Assembly (NCBI RefSeq): GCF_900099805.1
Contig: NZ_FNDR01000007.1
Location: 248,001-312,000, forward strand
DNA length: 64,000 bases
Direction: 5' to 3'
Source of the DNA: Variovorax sp. OV700
Lineage (GTDB): Bacteria; Pseudomonadota; Gammaproteobacteria; Burkholderiales; Burkholderiaceae_C
Positions within the stretch are counted from its first letter, which is position 1. Every line of letters begins with the position of its first letter. A model generated the notes under the pieces. That model made no database searches. It saw only the letters and a program-made list of their open reading frames with translations, and was not told the origin of the DNA. The position numbers and the translations under genes are program-made. This document shows positions 34,136 to 42,412 of the stretch, in pieces.

Positions 34136-35128
34136 ATGAACGCATTCGCGACCCTGATCGGCCCCGCCCCAGCGGCGATCATCCGTCCTTCGTTGTTCGC
34201 GCAGCGCCGCGGTGACGCGCCATCGGCCATGGCGTCCAGGGGCGCGGCCTTGTCCCTCCCGCGCCACGGCGATGGGACAGTCGCACTCCCGCTTTTCCAT
34301 GCGGACGACAAGCCGTCGATGCCTCCCGCGGGTCATCGCCAGCGCCATGCCACCGGCCTGGTCGCCGAGCTGAGTGACGCGCCCGATCACGCGGCGCGCC
34401 AGGCGCTCATGAAGGGACGGCTGCGATCGATCGGATTCGAATGGCTCGGCTACGGAACGATCGAAGACCAGCGCGGAGTCCTGCGGCCGCTGAGTTTTCT
34501 CACGAGCTATGCCCACGAGACCTGGGGACGGCGCTACTTCTCGCAGCGCTATCACGAGGTCGATACGCGCCCTCACGATGCGCCGGTGTCCGGCCTTCCG
34601 TTGGTGTGGGATCTGGAGTCGCTCGCCCAATCGCAATGCAGGCAACCCTTGCGGCCCGAGGCCGAAGCCCGGGACATCGCTGCGCGGCAACGCATGCTGC
34701 TGGACGAGCTGGAAGCCAGCGGCATCCGCAGCGGTATCTCTTTCCGCCTGGCCACGCCGGGGCAAATGCATGAATACACCTTCATCGACCTGATGTCGGG
34801 CACACCCGGGCGCCGCTGGATTCTCGGTGCTGTCGTGGGCCGCGCGCTCATGCTCGGATTGAGCCTGCACGAACATGTGTCGCGCCACGTACGCAAGCCC
34901 GTTGCGGCGCGAGAGCAGGACGAGCCGCTGCATGCGAAATCGCCTATCTCGCCGACGCAGCAATCGATTCTCGAAGCCTTGCTGCGGGGACTCGGCGACA
35001 AGGAAATTGCCTACGCGCTGGGCTTGTCGAGCCATGCGGTGGACTATCACATGCGCCAGCTCCGGCGCCGCTTCGGCGTGCGCAACAGGGTGCAGCTGGT
35101 GAGCGCGGCGGCGGACTGGCAGCCCTAG
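34136..35128 (+). CDS. LuxR family transcriptional regulator (solo) A
   Basis: 330 aa. An N-terminal autoinducer-binding-like domain (about residues 85-240) with WLGYGT and the pattern ETWGRRYFSQRYHEVD keeps the TraR-type W57, Y61 and D70 positions and VWDL at W85. Pro71 is replaced by Thr. The C-terminal GerE HTH (ISPTQQSILEALLRGLGDKEIAYALGLSSHAVDYH) is complete. No AHL synthase is in the window, so this is a LuxR solo. It lies right after the T3SS operon and is a paralogue of the gene at 36279. Start ATG 34136 has a weak ribosome binding site; a shorter start is possible. Confidence 0.88.
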   Translation: MNAFATLIGPAPAAIIRPSLFAQRRGDAPSAMASRGAALSLPRHGDGTVALPLFHADDKPSMPPAGHRQRHATGLVAELSDAPDHAARQALMKGRLRSIGFEWLGYGTIEDQRGVLRPLSFLTSYAHETWGRRYFSQRYHEVDTRPHDAPVSGLPLVWDLESLAQSQCRQPLRPEAEARDIAARQRMLLDELEASGIRSGISFRLATPGQMHEYTFIDLMSGTPGRRWILGAVVGRALMLGLSLHEHVSRHVRKPVAAREQDEPLHAKSPISPTQQSILEALLRGLGDKEIAYALGLSSHAVDYHMRQLRRRFGVRNRVQLVSAAADWQP

Positions 35129-35148
35129 CGGTTCTCGGCCTAGCGCTC

Positions 35149-36024
35149 CTAGCCAGCGATGCCGTTGCGGGCCGATGCCGGCTGCAGCGCATCGAGCGCC
35201 GAAAGCCTGCGGTAGTCCCCGGGCAACACCGCATAGGTGCCCAGAAAGGTCTTGTGCAAATGGCTTTGATCGGTGAAACCGGCGGCATGCGCCGCATAGG
35301 TGACGCGGGCGCCGCCGGCGATGAGGTCGCGCGCGTACTCGATACGGTGGCCCACCAGCATCTCGTGCGGCGTGAATCCCATGGCACCCTTGAAGCGCCG
35401 CTGCACGTGCACCGGGTGCAGGCCCGCCGCGTCGGCCAGGCTGTCGAGCGTCATGCGCTGATGAAAGCCGGACGCGATCAGTTCATACAGCCTGTTCATG
35501 CGTTCGTCGCCGCTGTCGACAACGCGCGTGGGCTGTGCCCGCAAGGGAATCCAGCGGGCCAGGCGTTGGCGCAGCAGGGCGCGGCCCGCTGCGCTGTCTT
35601 CGTCGTTGCCGGTGCTCGTGGGCTCGCGCAGCAGGCGATGGCATTCCATGAATCCGGAAGCTTCGGAGGGATCGAGAAAAACCGAGACGCCGGCATCGTC
35701 TTCCACGCGGGCCAGCGGGGTGCTCTCGTGCGCTGCACTGATGCAGCGCGCAACGGCGCCGCTGCAGTACATCGCGTCCTCGCGCCACGGCGCGCCGCGC
35801 GCCTGCACGGCATGCCAGACCTGCGGCGCAACGCGCAGCAGCGTGCCCGGGGGCACGATCGTCACGCGGGTGCCGGTGCGCACGTGGAGTTCGGTGTCCG
35901 ACACCGAGAGCGTGTACCCGACGTGCCTGTGTGGCCGGATCTCGCGATGCAGCAGCGTGTTGGCAGTCAACTGAAGACCCGTGAGGTCAGCGTCTCGCCA
36001 ATAGTGGGAAGCCAGGAGTTCCAT
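35149..36024 (-). CDS. AraC family transcriptional regulator
   Basis: 291 aa from ATG 36024; an upstream TTG at 36072 would give 307 aa but is less likely. N-terminal cupin-like ligand-binding domain (REIRPHRHVGYTLSVSD and IVPPGTLLRVAPQVWHAV) is followed by a double HTH (MTLDSLADAAGLHPVHVQRRF and VTYAAHAAGFTDQSHLHKTF). It is shorter than HrpX/HrpB-type T3SS activators (about 475 aa with TPR repeats), so it is more likely a small-molecule sensor. It converges with the first LuxR gene and is divergent from the second. Confidence 0.9.
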   Translation of the reverse strand: MELLASHYWRDADLTGLQLTANTLLHREIRPHRHVGYTLSVSDTELHVRTGTRVTIVPPGTLLRVAPQVWHAVQARGAPWREDAMYCSGAVARCISAAHESTPLARVEDDAGVSVFLDPSEASGFMECHRLLREPTSTGNDEDSAAGRALLRQRLARWIPLRAQPTRVVDSGDERMNRLYELIASGFHQRMTLDSLADAAGLHPVHVQRRFKGAMGFTPHEMLVGHRIEYARDLIAGGARVTYAAHAAGFTDQSHLHKTFLGTYAVLPGDYRRLSALDALQPASARNGIAG

Positions 36025-36197
36025 CGAAAAGCAGGGCTCCTCGGACGTCGTGGTTGTGTTGAGAAAAAGCAATCGACATGCCAGTGCATGCCTTGCTTTC
36101 GCGGATGTTCATGCGAAGGTATTCAGTTGTGGTTCGGTGAGGAGTGCCACGGCTCGCTTTCGCCCCCGCGAGTGTGCTCGAAGCTAAGAATTTACAA

Positions 36198-36212
36198 GGC
36201 GGCATAACCGCC
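36198..36212. promoter_or_regulatory. inverted repeat upstream of second LuxR gene
   Basis: GGCGG-CATAA-CCGCC, a perfect 5-base inverted repeat about 67 bp before the ATG at 36279, inside the gap between divergent AraC and LuxR genes. It could be a site for either protein, but such short repeats arise by chance in GC-rich DNA. The 254-bp gap (36025-36278) holds no other gene. Confidence 0.35.
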
Positions 36213-36278
36213 CTTTGGTAGTTTGGCTCCAAGCCCGCAGCGTCTACCGATGCATGCGGCACTTCCATCAGGCCTCTC

Positions 36279-37238
36279 ATGATTCTTGGTACTTTGGTGC
36301 AACCCGCCGCGGCGGCATTGCTGTCGGACGCGCGCGACCCCGACCCGGCGCCGCCGCCGGGCGATCTGGCCGAGCTGCCGCTCGACGGCCCCTTTCCACA
36401 GCTCTATTCGGAGGAACAGCTCTATCTGCCGCAATCGGCAGACCTGCGTGCGGACGGCGTGCCAGGCATCGTCGGCGATCTGCTGAATGCTTCAGGCACC
36501 AAGGAGTGCCGCGATCTTGTCCAGGCGATGTTGAATGCGCTGGGCTTCGATTGGCTTGGCTACGGCACGATCACTTTCCTGCGCGGCCGCTGGTGGCCCT
36601 TGAGCTTCTTCACCGCGCACGCAAACCCCGAGTGGACGCAGCGCTACTTTTCGCATCGCCTCTACGAAATCGATTTGCGGCAGCCGGGCGTACCGGCTTC
36701 CAGTCTCCCGCTGGTGTGGGACATCGAGCAGATCGAAGCCTCGCCATTGTCCGCAGCTACATCCGTGACCGAGGACGCGGAGGGACGGCGGCAGCGCTTT
36801 GTCGACGACCTGCGCGCCAGCGGTATTCGCAGCGGGTTGATGTTCCGCCTCGCGTCGTCGACGCAGGTGAACCAGTACACCGTCATCAGCCTGCAGTCGA
36901 GCGAGCCGGGCCGCCGCTGGATCACCGACGAGGTCGTCGGACAGGCCTTGACGCTGGGCTTGAGCGTTCACGAATACCTGCTGCGCCATTCGCGCATGCC
37001 GAGCGAAGCGAGCGCGGCGGCGCGCATCGAGATCTCGCCCACGCAGCAGTACATCCTCCAGCACCTGCTGCAGGGGCGCAGCGACAAGGAGATCGCCAAC
37101 CGCCTCGACATGTCTGCCCACACCGTGGACTACCACATGCGCCAGCTGCGCCGCCGCTTTGCCGCGCGCAACCGCGTCCAGCTCGTCAACGCGGTGCAGC
37201 AGGGGGACAGCGACTTCGGCGTGCTCAACGAGAGCTAA
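36279..37238 (+). CDS. LuxR family transcriptional regulator (solo) B
   Basis: 319 aa. Same architecture as the regulator at 34136 and clearly its paralogue: WLGYGT, the W57/Y61/D70 pattern EWTQRYFSHRLYEID, PLVWDI and an almost identical HTH (ISPTQQYILQHLLQGRSDKEIANRLDMSAHTVDYHM). Pro71 is replaced by Leu. It ends overlapping the stop of the aldo/keto reductase gene by 3 bases (convergent). The pair may arise from a duplication that took an AraC gene between the copies. A role in T3SS control is inferred only from position. Confidence 0.88.
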   Translation: MILGTLVQPAAAALLSDARDPDPAPPPGDLAELPLDGPFPQLYSEEQLYLPQSADLRADGVPGIVGDLLNASGTKECRDLVQAMLNALGFDWLGYGTITFLRGRWWPLSFFTAHANPEWTQRYFSHRLYEIDLRQPGVPASSLPLVWDIEQIEASPLSAATSVTEDAEGRRQRFVDDLRASGIRSGLMFRLASSTQVNQYTVISLQSSEPGRRWITDEVVGQALTLGLSVHEYLLRHSRMPSEASAAARIEISPTQQYILQHLLQGRSDKEIANRLDMSAHTVDYHMRQLRRRFAARNRVQLVNAVQQGDSDFGVLNES

Positions 37239-38272
37239 GGCAGCACCGCCACCGGGCTGCGCTCGGCAAACTGACCGTTCCAGTAGGGGTAGTAAGGGTA
37301 GGGCGGCGTCACGGCGCTGGCCGCATCGAGCCGCTTGATCTGGTCGGCGCTGAGCTGCCAGCCGAGTGCGCCCAGGTTCTGCTTCAGCTGCTCTTCGTTG
37401 CGCGCGCCGATCAGTACGCTCGACACGGTGGGCCGCTGCAGCAGCCAGTTGAGCGCGATCTGCGGCAGCGTCTTGCCGGTTTCCTCGGCCACCTCGTCCA
37501 TGGCATCGACCACGCGGTACAGGCGCTCGTCGTCCACGGGTGGTGCGAAGCCGGCGGTCTCATGCAGGCGGCTTCCGGCGGGCAGCGGCTGGCCGCGGCG
37601 CACCTTGCCGGTCAGGCGGCCCCAGCCCAGCGGGCTCCACACGATGGCGCCCACGCCTTGGTCCATGCCCAGCGGCATGAGTTCGTATTCATAGTCGCGG
37701 CCGATCAGCGAGTAGTACGTCTGGTTGGCCACGAAGCGCTGCAGGCCGAGCCGGTCGGAGGCCGCGAGCGACTTCATCAGTTGCCAGCCCGAGAAGTTGG
37801 ACGCGCCGATGAGCCGCACCTTGCCGGCGCGCACCAGATCGTCGAGCGTGTCGAGCACCATCTCGACCGGCGTCATCGCATCGAAGGCATGCAGCTGCAG
37901 GATGTCGATGTAGTCGGTGCCCAGGCGCTTCAGCGCGGCGTCGGTCGCGGCGATCAGGTGATGGCGCGAGGCGCCGACGTCGTTCGGCCCGTCGCCCGCG
38001 CGCAGCGCCAGCTTGGTCGAAATGATGGCCTTGTCGCGCCGGCCCTTGAGCGCGGCGCCGAGGATCGATTCCGAAGCGCCGTTCGAATACACGTCGGCCG
38101 TATCGAACAGGGTCACGCCGGCATCCAGCGCCATGTCGACGATGCTGCGCGCACCTTCGACGTCGGTGTTGCCCCAGGCACTGAAGAGCGGCCCCTGTCC
38201 GCCGAAGGTGCCGGCGCCGAAGCCGAGGGCGGGGACCTTGAAGCCGGAGCGGCCGAGAAAGCGTTGTTCCAT
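37235..38272 (-). CDS. aldo/keto reductase
   Basis: 345 aa. Start MEQRFLGRSGFKVPALGFGAGTFGG and the TIM-barrel signature are typical. The catalytic Tyr/Asp pair lies in LFDTADVYSNGASESILGAAL, with Lys in the IISTKLALR strand, and the GASNFSGWQL and PTVSSVLIGARNEEQLKQNL cofactor motifs follow. A ribosome binding site AAGGACA is upstream. It is 34 bp after the MFS transporter and probably cotranscribed. Family reaction: NADPH-linked reduction of aldehydes or ketones; the substrate is unknown. Confidence 0.95.
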   Translation of the reverse strand: MEQRFLGRSGFKVPALGFGAGTFGGQGPLFSAWGNTDVEGARSIVDMALDAGVTLFDTADVYSNGASESILGAALKGRRDKAIISTKLALRAGDGPNDVGASRHHLIAATDAALKRLGTDYIDILQLHAFDAMTPVEMVLDTLDDLVRAGKVRLIGASNFSGWQLMKSLAASDRLGLQRFVANQTYYSLIGRDYEYELMPLGMDQGVGAIVWSPLGWGRLTGKVRRGQPLPAGSRLHETAGFAPPVDDERLYRVVDAMDEVAEETGKTLPQIALNWLLQRPTVSSVLIGARNEEQLKQNLGALGWQLSADQIKRLDAASAVTPPYPYYPYWNGQFAERSPVAVLP

Positions 38273-38306
38273 GATGTTGTCCTTGTCGTAGAAAAAATGG
38301 TGCGCG

Positions 38307-39497
38307 TCAGGCTTGCACCGAGGCGCAATCGGCCGGGGAGGCGCGGCCTTCGCGCCGGTCGAGCGAACGGCTCCACAGCGCGATGGCCAGCCCTGCGAGC
38401 GTGAGCAGCGCGGCCACCCAGCCGAGTGCGCGGAGCCCCGGCCCATGGTCGATGACCACGCCGCCCGCCCACGCACCGAGCGCATTGCCGAGGTTGAAGG
38501 CCGCGATGTTGAGGCTCGACGCCAGGTTCTGGCCCGCGCCCGAAGCCTTCTCCAGCACGCGCAGCTGCATCGGTGCCACGGTCGCGAAAGACGCGATGCC
38601 GAGCAGGCCGACGAACACCACGGCAGTGAACGGCGTTCCGATGGTGAACTGCATCGCGCCAAGCACGGCGGCGAGCGCCACCAGCGTGCCGAGCACCGCG
38701 GGCATGGTCGATTTGTCGGCCAGCCTGCCGCCAAGAATGTTGCCGACGGCCAGGCCGCCGCCGAACACCAGCAGGATCGGCGACACGGCCGACTCCGGCA
38801 AGCCGGTGACTTGCGTCAGCAGCGGCTGGATGTAGGTGAACACCACGAACACGCCTGCAAAGCCGAGCACCGTCATCGCCAGGCCAAGCAGCACTTGCGG
38901 CCGTGCGAGCACCGCGAGTTCGTCGCGCAATGGCGCGGCCTTGGCCTCGGCCCGGACGCGCGGCACGAACAGCGCGAGCACCGCAAAGGCCAGTACGCCG
39001 ATCAGCGTCACCGCCCAGAAGGTGGCCCGCCATCCGTACTGCAGTCCGAGCCACGCACCGGCCGGCACGCCCAGCAGCGTGGCGACGGTGAGCCCGGTGA
39101 ACATGATCGCGATGGCCGACGCGCGGCGCTCCGGCGCCACGAGGCCCGTAGCCACGACCGAACCCACGCCGAAGAAGGTGCCGTGCGCGAGCGAGGTGAC
39201 CACCCGCGCGGCCATCAGCAGCTCGTAGTTGGGCGCGAGTGCGCAGGCCAGGTTGCCGAGCGTGAAGATCGCCATCAGCGCGAGCAGCACAGTCTTGCGC
39301 GGCAGCTTGCGGGTGGCGATGGTGAGCAGCGGCGCGCCGACCGCGACCCCGAGCGCATAGCCCGAGATCAGCAGGCCGGCCGCCGTGATGGAGACCTTGA
39401 GATCCATCGAGACCTGCATCAGCAGGCCCATGATGACGAATTCGGTGGTGCCTATTCCGAAGGCACCGGCGGTGAGGGCAAGTAGAGCAATTGGCAT
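38307..39497 (-). CDS. MFS transporter, DHA1 (AraJ/chloramphenicol-efflux) type
   Basis: 396 aa with 12 predicted membrane helices. It begins MPIALLALTAGAFGIGTTEFVIMGLL, a signature of the AraJ/YdhP/NepI-type drug-proton antiporters. The conserved loop 2-3 region LLTIATRKLPRKTVLL is present. It is divergent from a LysR regulator (98-bp gap), which probably controls this gene and the aldo/keto reductase. Export of a small toxic compound that the reductase also acts on is inference. Confidence 0.92.
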   Translation of the reverse strand: MPIALLALTAGAFGIGTTEFVIMGLLMQVSMDLKVSITAAGLLISGYALGVAVGAPLLTIATRKLPRKTVLLALMAIFTLGNLACALAPNYELLMAARVVTSLAHGTFFGVGSVVATGLVAPERRASAIAIMFTGLTVATLLGVPAGAWLGLQYGWRATFWAVTLIGVLAFAVLALFVPRVRAEAKAAPLRDELAVLARPQVLLGLAMTVLGFAGVFVVFTYIQPLLTQVTGLPESAVSPILLVFGGGLAVGNILGGRLADKSTMPAVLGTLVALAAVLGAMQFTIGTPFTAVVFVGLLGIASFATVAPMQLRVLEKASGAGQNLASSLNIAAFNLGNALGAWAGGVVIDHGPGLRALGWVAALLTLAGLAIALWSRSLDRREGRASPADCASVQA

Positions 39498-39556
39498 GAT
39501 GGCGCTACTTTGCCGGCCATTTCATTGAATGACTAGAATGCCACCAATACATAGAC

Positions 39557-39575
39557 TTGTGAGTTGAATTCACAA
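39557..39575. promoter_or_regulatory. candidate LysR operator
   Basis: TTGTGA-GTTGAAT-TCACAA, a 6-base perfect inverted repeat 20 bp before the LysR ATG at 39596, within the divergent MFS/LysR promoter. It has the T-N11-A style symmetry expected of a LysR recognition site. Confidence 0.5.
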
Positions 39576-39595
39576 TAAAGGCGCAAGGAATCGGC

Positions 39596-40558
39596 ATGCC
39601 ACGCATCGACGTCAACCGCTCCGGCGAAATGGAAGCCTTTGTGCAGGTGGTCGAGTCCGGCGGCTTTTCCGCCGCGGCGCGCCTGCTCGACATGACGCCT
39701 TCGGCGGTAAGCAAGCTGGTCGCACGCCTCGAGTTGCGGCTGGGCATTCAGCTGGTGCACCGCTCCACGCGCAAGCTGCAGCTCACGCCCGAGGGCCTGC
39801 ACTTCTACGAACGCAGCACGCGCGTGCTGGCCGACATGGACGAGGCCGAGCGCTGCGCCGCCGCGGGGGCAGCGCCCCGCGGGCGCGTGAGCATCAATGC
39901 GAGCGTGTCCTTCGGGCATCACAAACTGGTGCCGCTGGTGCCGCGCCTCCTGGAGCTGCACCCGCAGATCACGCTCGACATTGCGCTGACCGACCGCGTC
40001 GTCGATCTGATGGACGAGCGCGCCGACATCGCCATCCGGTGGGGCCAACTGCCATCGTCCGACCTGGTGGCACGGCGCCTGGGCGAAACCAGCCAGGCCA
40101 TCGTGGCCTCGCCCGACTACCTTGCCAGGTACGGCACCCCGCACACGCCGCAGGAACTGGAGGCGCACAACCGCCTGGGCTGGAGCTACCGGCGCAGCAC
40201 GCCCGACTGGCCGCTGAGCGTCGACGGACGAATGATCTCGTTGCCCGTGGCCGGGCCGGTGCGCGCGGCCGACGGTGAAACCCTGCGGCAGCTGGCCATT
40301 GCGGGTGCGGGCGTGGCGCGGCTGTCGCTGTATCACATCCAGCACGACATCGATGCGGGGCGGCTCGTGCCGCTGCTCGAAGAATTCAACCCCGGCGAGG
40401 TGGAGCCGATCCATGCCGTATACATCGGCAAGGCCGGTACCTTGCCGGCGCGCGTACGTGCTGTGCTCGACTTCCTGGTGGCGTGCTCGGGCGTGGGAGG
40501 AGGGCGCTACACGATCAAGCGCACCGCGCCAATGCCGGCGAATTCCGCGGTCACCTGA
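39596..40558 (+). CDS. LysR family transcriptional regulator
   Basis: 320 aa. HTH at residues about 10-60 (GEMEAFVQVVESGGFSAAAR with MTPSAVSKLVARLE) and a C-terminal effector-binding domain. The start ATG has AAGGAA upstream. The type resembles CrgA/DsdC-like regulators with a longer C-tail. Divergent from the MFS-aldo/keto reductase pair, so likely their activator or repressor. Its last 52 bp overlap, on the opposite strand, the 3' end of the hydratase gene. Confidence 0.92.
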   Translation: MPRIDVNRSGEMEAFVQVVESGGFSAAARLLDMTPSAVSKLVARLELRLGIQLVHRSTRKLQLTPEGLHFYERSTRVLADMDEAERCAAAGAAPRGRVSINASVSFGHHKLVPLVPRLLELHPQITLDIALTDRVVDLMDERADIAIRWGQLPSSDLVARRLGETSQAIVASPDYLARYGTPHTPQELEAHNRLGWSYRRSTPDWPLSVDGRMISLPVAGPVRAADGETLRQLAIAGAGVARLSLYHIQHDIDAGRLVPLLEEFNPGEVEPIHAVYIGKAGTLPARVRAVLDFLVACSGVGGGRYTIKRTAPMPANSAVT

Positions 40559-41277
40559 TCGCCGCGGCGGCAGGGCAGCACGCCCACCCACGAGCCGGTG
40601 GTCACGACCGTGCCGGCCGGCGCGGTCTGGCCGTGGCGCGTAACGTGGCGCAGCCAGTTGGGCAGCAACCATGTCGGGTCGGCCAGCGGATGGGTGCCTT
40701 CGCGCACCACGGTTTCCGAACTACCGACTTTCGTTTCGCAGCGCTGCGAGGCCCAGTCGACGGCCGCAAAGGGCTGCCATTCGCCCAGCACGAGCGCGCC
40801 GTGCACCTGCGAATCGGCAAGTCGAAGTAATGCGGGTGTGGCGGCCAGGTCTTGCCAGCGCGAGTCGACGATCTCCACCGAGACTGCCATCGCGTCGATC
40901 AGCGAAGCCGCATCGTTGTGGTCGAGCTTCGCGGCCACGGCGGGGGTGACGTCCTTGCCGAGTCGCAGCGCAATTTCAGCCTCGATGCCGGGCGTGTAGA
41001 ACGCCAAGTCAGCGAATTCTGCCGGGCTCGCGCGCACGCCATGTGGGGGCAATGGCGCGTGCGTGAGCGTTGCGGTTCGCGACCCACCGCCGGATTTCCA
41101 GCAACCCGGCACTGTGCCTGCCTCGAACCAGCCGAGCGCGGAGGCGACGGCGTCCTGCACTTCATACGCTTGGGTTGCGTCTTGCAGCGTGTCGGTCCAG
41201 GGTGTGGCGTCGAGGGTGGTGTTGCTGCGGCGCGCAGCGATCAGCGCTTCAGCGAGGGCAGTCATGGATGGGTTCAT
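40507..41277 (-). CDS. 2-keto-4-pentenoate hydratase / fumarylacetoacetate hydrolase-like protein
   Basis: 256 aa. Resembles the HpaH/MhpD family: ALAEALIAARRS start, the segment FADLAFYTPGIEAEIALRLG with the metal-binding Glu residues, and VSVEIVDSRWQDLA. The ATG at 41277 was chosen because the upstream 36 codons are not family-like. Members hydrate 2-oxopent-4-enoates in aromatic meta-cleavage pathways, but no other meta-pathway gene is nearby, so the role is open. It converges with the LysR gene, overlapping by 52 bp. Confidence 0.85.
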   Translation of the reverse strand: MNPSMTALAEALIAARRSNTTLDATPWTDTLQDATQAYEVQDAVASALGWFEAGTVPGCWKSGGGSRTATLTHAPLPPHGVRASPAEFADLAFYTPGIEAEIALRLGKDVTPAVAAKLDHNDAASLIDAMAVSVEIVDSRWQDLAATPALLRLADSQVHGALVLGEWQPFAAVDWASQRCETKVGSSETVVREGTHPLADPTWLLPNWLRHVTRHGQTAPAGTVVTTGSWVGVLPCRRGDQVTAEFAGIGAVRLIV

Positions 41278-41384
41278 TGTTTTGATTTTGTCAGCTGTTT
41301 GCTTTTTCAGGGCGTGTGCACAGGGCACGCTGCCGGTGTGCCGCTGATCAACGGGAGCGCCGCCCTGAATGACCCAGGGCCCCG

Positions 41385-42365
41385 TCAAGTTTCAACGTGC
41401 ACTTTGCCGTCCTTCACCACCTTCGCCCACTTGGCAATTTCAGTCGAGATGAACTGCTTGAATTTGTCCTGCGAACCCCCGCCATCCTCGGCCCCATAAG
41501 TGTCCAGGCGCTCCTGCACGTCGGGCATCGCAAGCACAGCGTTGACGTCGCGGTTCACCTTCTCGGCAATGCTCGCCGGGAGCTTGCCCGGCCCCGCAAG
41601 GCCGTACCAAGTGGTGGCCTCAAAGCCCGCGAAACCCTGTTCCTGCATCGTGGGCACGGTGGGGTGGCCCTTGGCGCGTTTGGTGCGCGTTTGCGCCACG
41701 GCCAGCACGCGGCCGCTCTTCACGTGCGGTGTGGCCGCCGTCATGGTCTCGAAGCTGTACTGGATCTGGCCGCCCATCAGGTCGGCCAGGAGCGGGCCGC
41801 TGCCCTTGTAGGGCACGTGCATCGCATCGACGCCGGCCTGCAGCTTGAACATTTCCAGCGCCAGGTGCTGCGCCGAGCCCGCGCCCGCGGAGCCGAAGCT
41901 CACCGTGCCGGGCGCGGCCTTGCAGGCCGCCACGATATCTTTCACCGTGACTGCCTTTTGCGTTGGACTGGCGATCAAGAGGTTGGGCGTGACGCCCACC
42001 AGCACGATCGGCACAAAGTCGCGCTCCACGCTGTAGCGCAGCTTGGGCTGCAGGCTGGGTGCGAGCGCATGGCTGTTGATGTGCGCCATGAGCAGCGTGC
42101 TCCCGTCGCTGGGCTGCTGGGCGACGTATTCGGCCGCCAGCACGCCGGCCACGCCGGCCTTGTTCTCGACGATGACCTGCTGGTTCCACATCGTCGTGAG
42201 CTTTTGCGCGACCACGCGCGCGAGCGCATCGGTGCCCCCGCCCGGCGGAAAGCCCACCACGATGCGCACCGGCCCCGAAGGCCACTCCTGCGCGAAGAGC
42301 CGGGGAACGCCCAGCGTGGCGGCCGCGGCACCCGCGGCCTGGATCAGCGAACGTCTTTGCATCAT
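41385..42365 (-). CDS. Bug family tripartite tricarboxylate transporter substrate-binding protein
   Basis: 326 aa. A Tat/Sec-like signal peptide (MMQRRSLIQAAGAAAATLGVP) is followed by PVRIVVGFPPGGGTDALAR, the Bug signature, and further typical blocks (HVPYKGSGPLLADLMGGQI and PTVPTMQEQGF). The start at 42365 follows GGAGACAAAG; an ATG four codons earlier is less likely. The protein binds a carboxylate in the periplasm. No TctA or TctB gene is nearby, so it is an orphan, as is common in Comamonadaceae. It lies 47 bp downstream of the aminotransferase and is probably in the same transcript. Confidence 0.93.
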   Translation of the reverse strand: MMQRRSLIQAAGAAAATLGVPRLFAQEWPSGPVRIVVGFPPGGGTDALARVVAQKLTTMWNQQVIVENKAGVAGVLAAEYVAQQPSDGSTLLMAHINSHALAPSLQPKLRYSVERDFVPIVLVGVTPNLLIASPTQKAVTVKDIVAACKAAPGTVSFGSAGAGSAQHLALEMFKLQAGVDAMHVPYKGSGPLLADLMGGQIQYSFETMTAATPHVKSGRVLAVAQTRTKRAKGHPTVPTMQEQGFAGFEATTWYGLAGPGKLPASIAEKVNRDVNAVLAMPDVQERLDTYGAEDGGGSQDKFKQFISTEIAKWAKVVKDGKVHVET

Positions 42366-42412
42366 CTTTGTCTCCATGTTGTGGTGGGTCCGATGCGTGC
42401 CGGTGTTGGCGA

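Noticed and set aside
35149..36024. AraC gene as HrpX/HrpB-type T3SS activator
   Set aside because: It is 291 aa with a cupin-like sensor domain and lacks the TPR-rich, about 475-aa architecture of HrpX/HrpB.
36215..38404. A 729-codon plus-strand frame across LuxR B and the aldo/keto reductase
   Set aside because: It is out of frame with the LuxR gene and antisense to the reductase, with Arg/Ala/His-rich composition typical of shadow frames.
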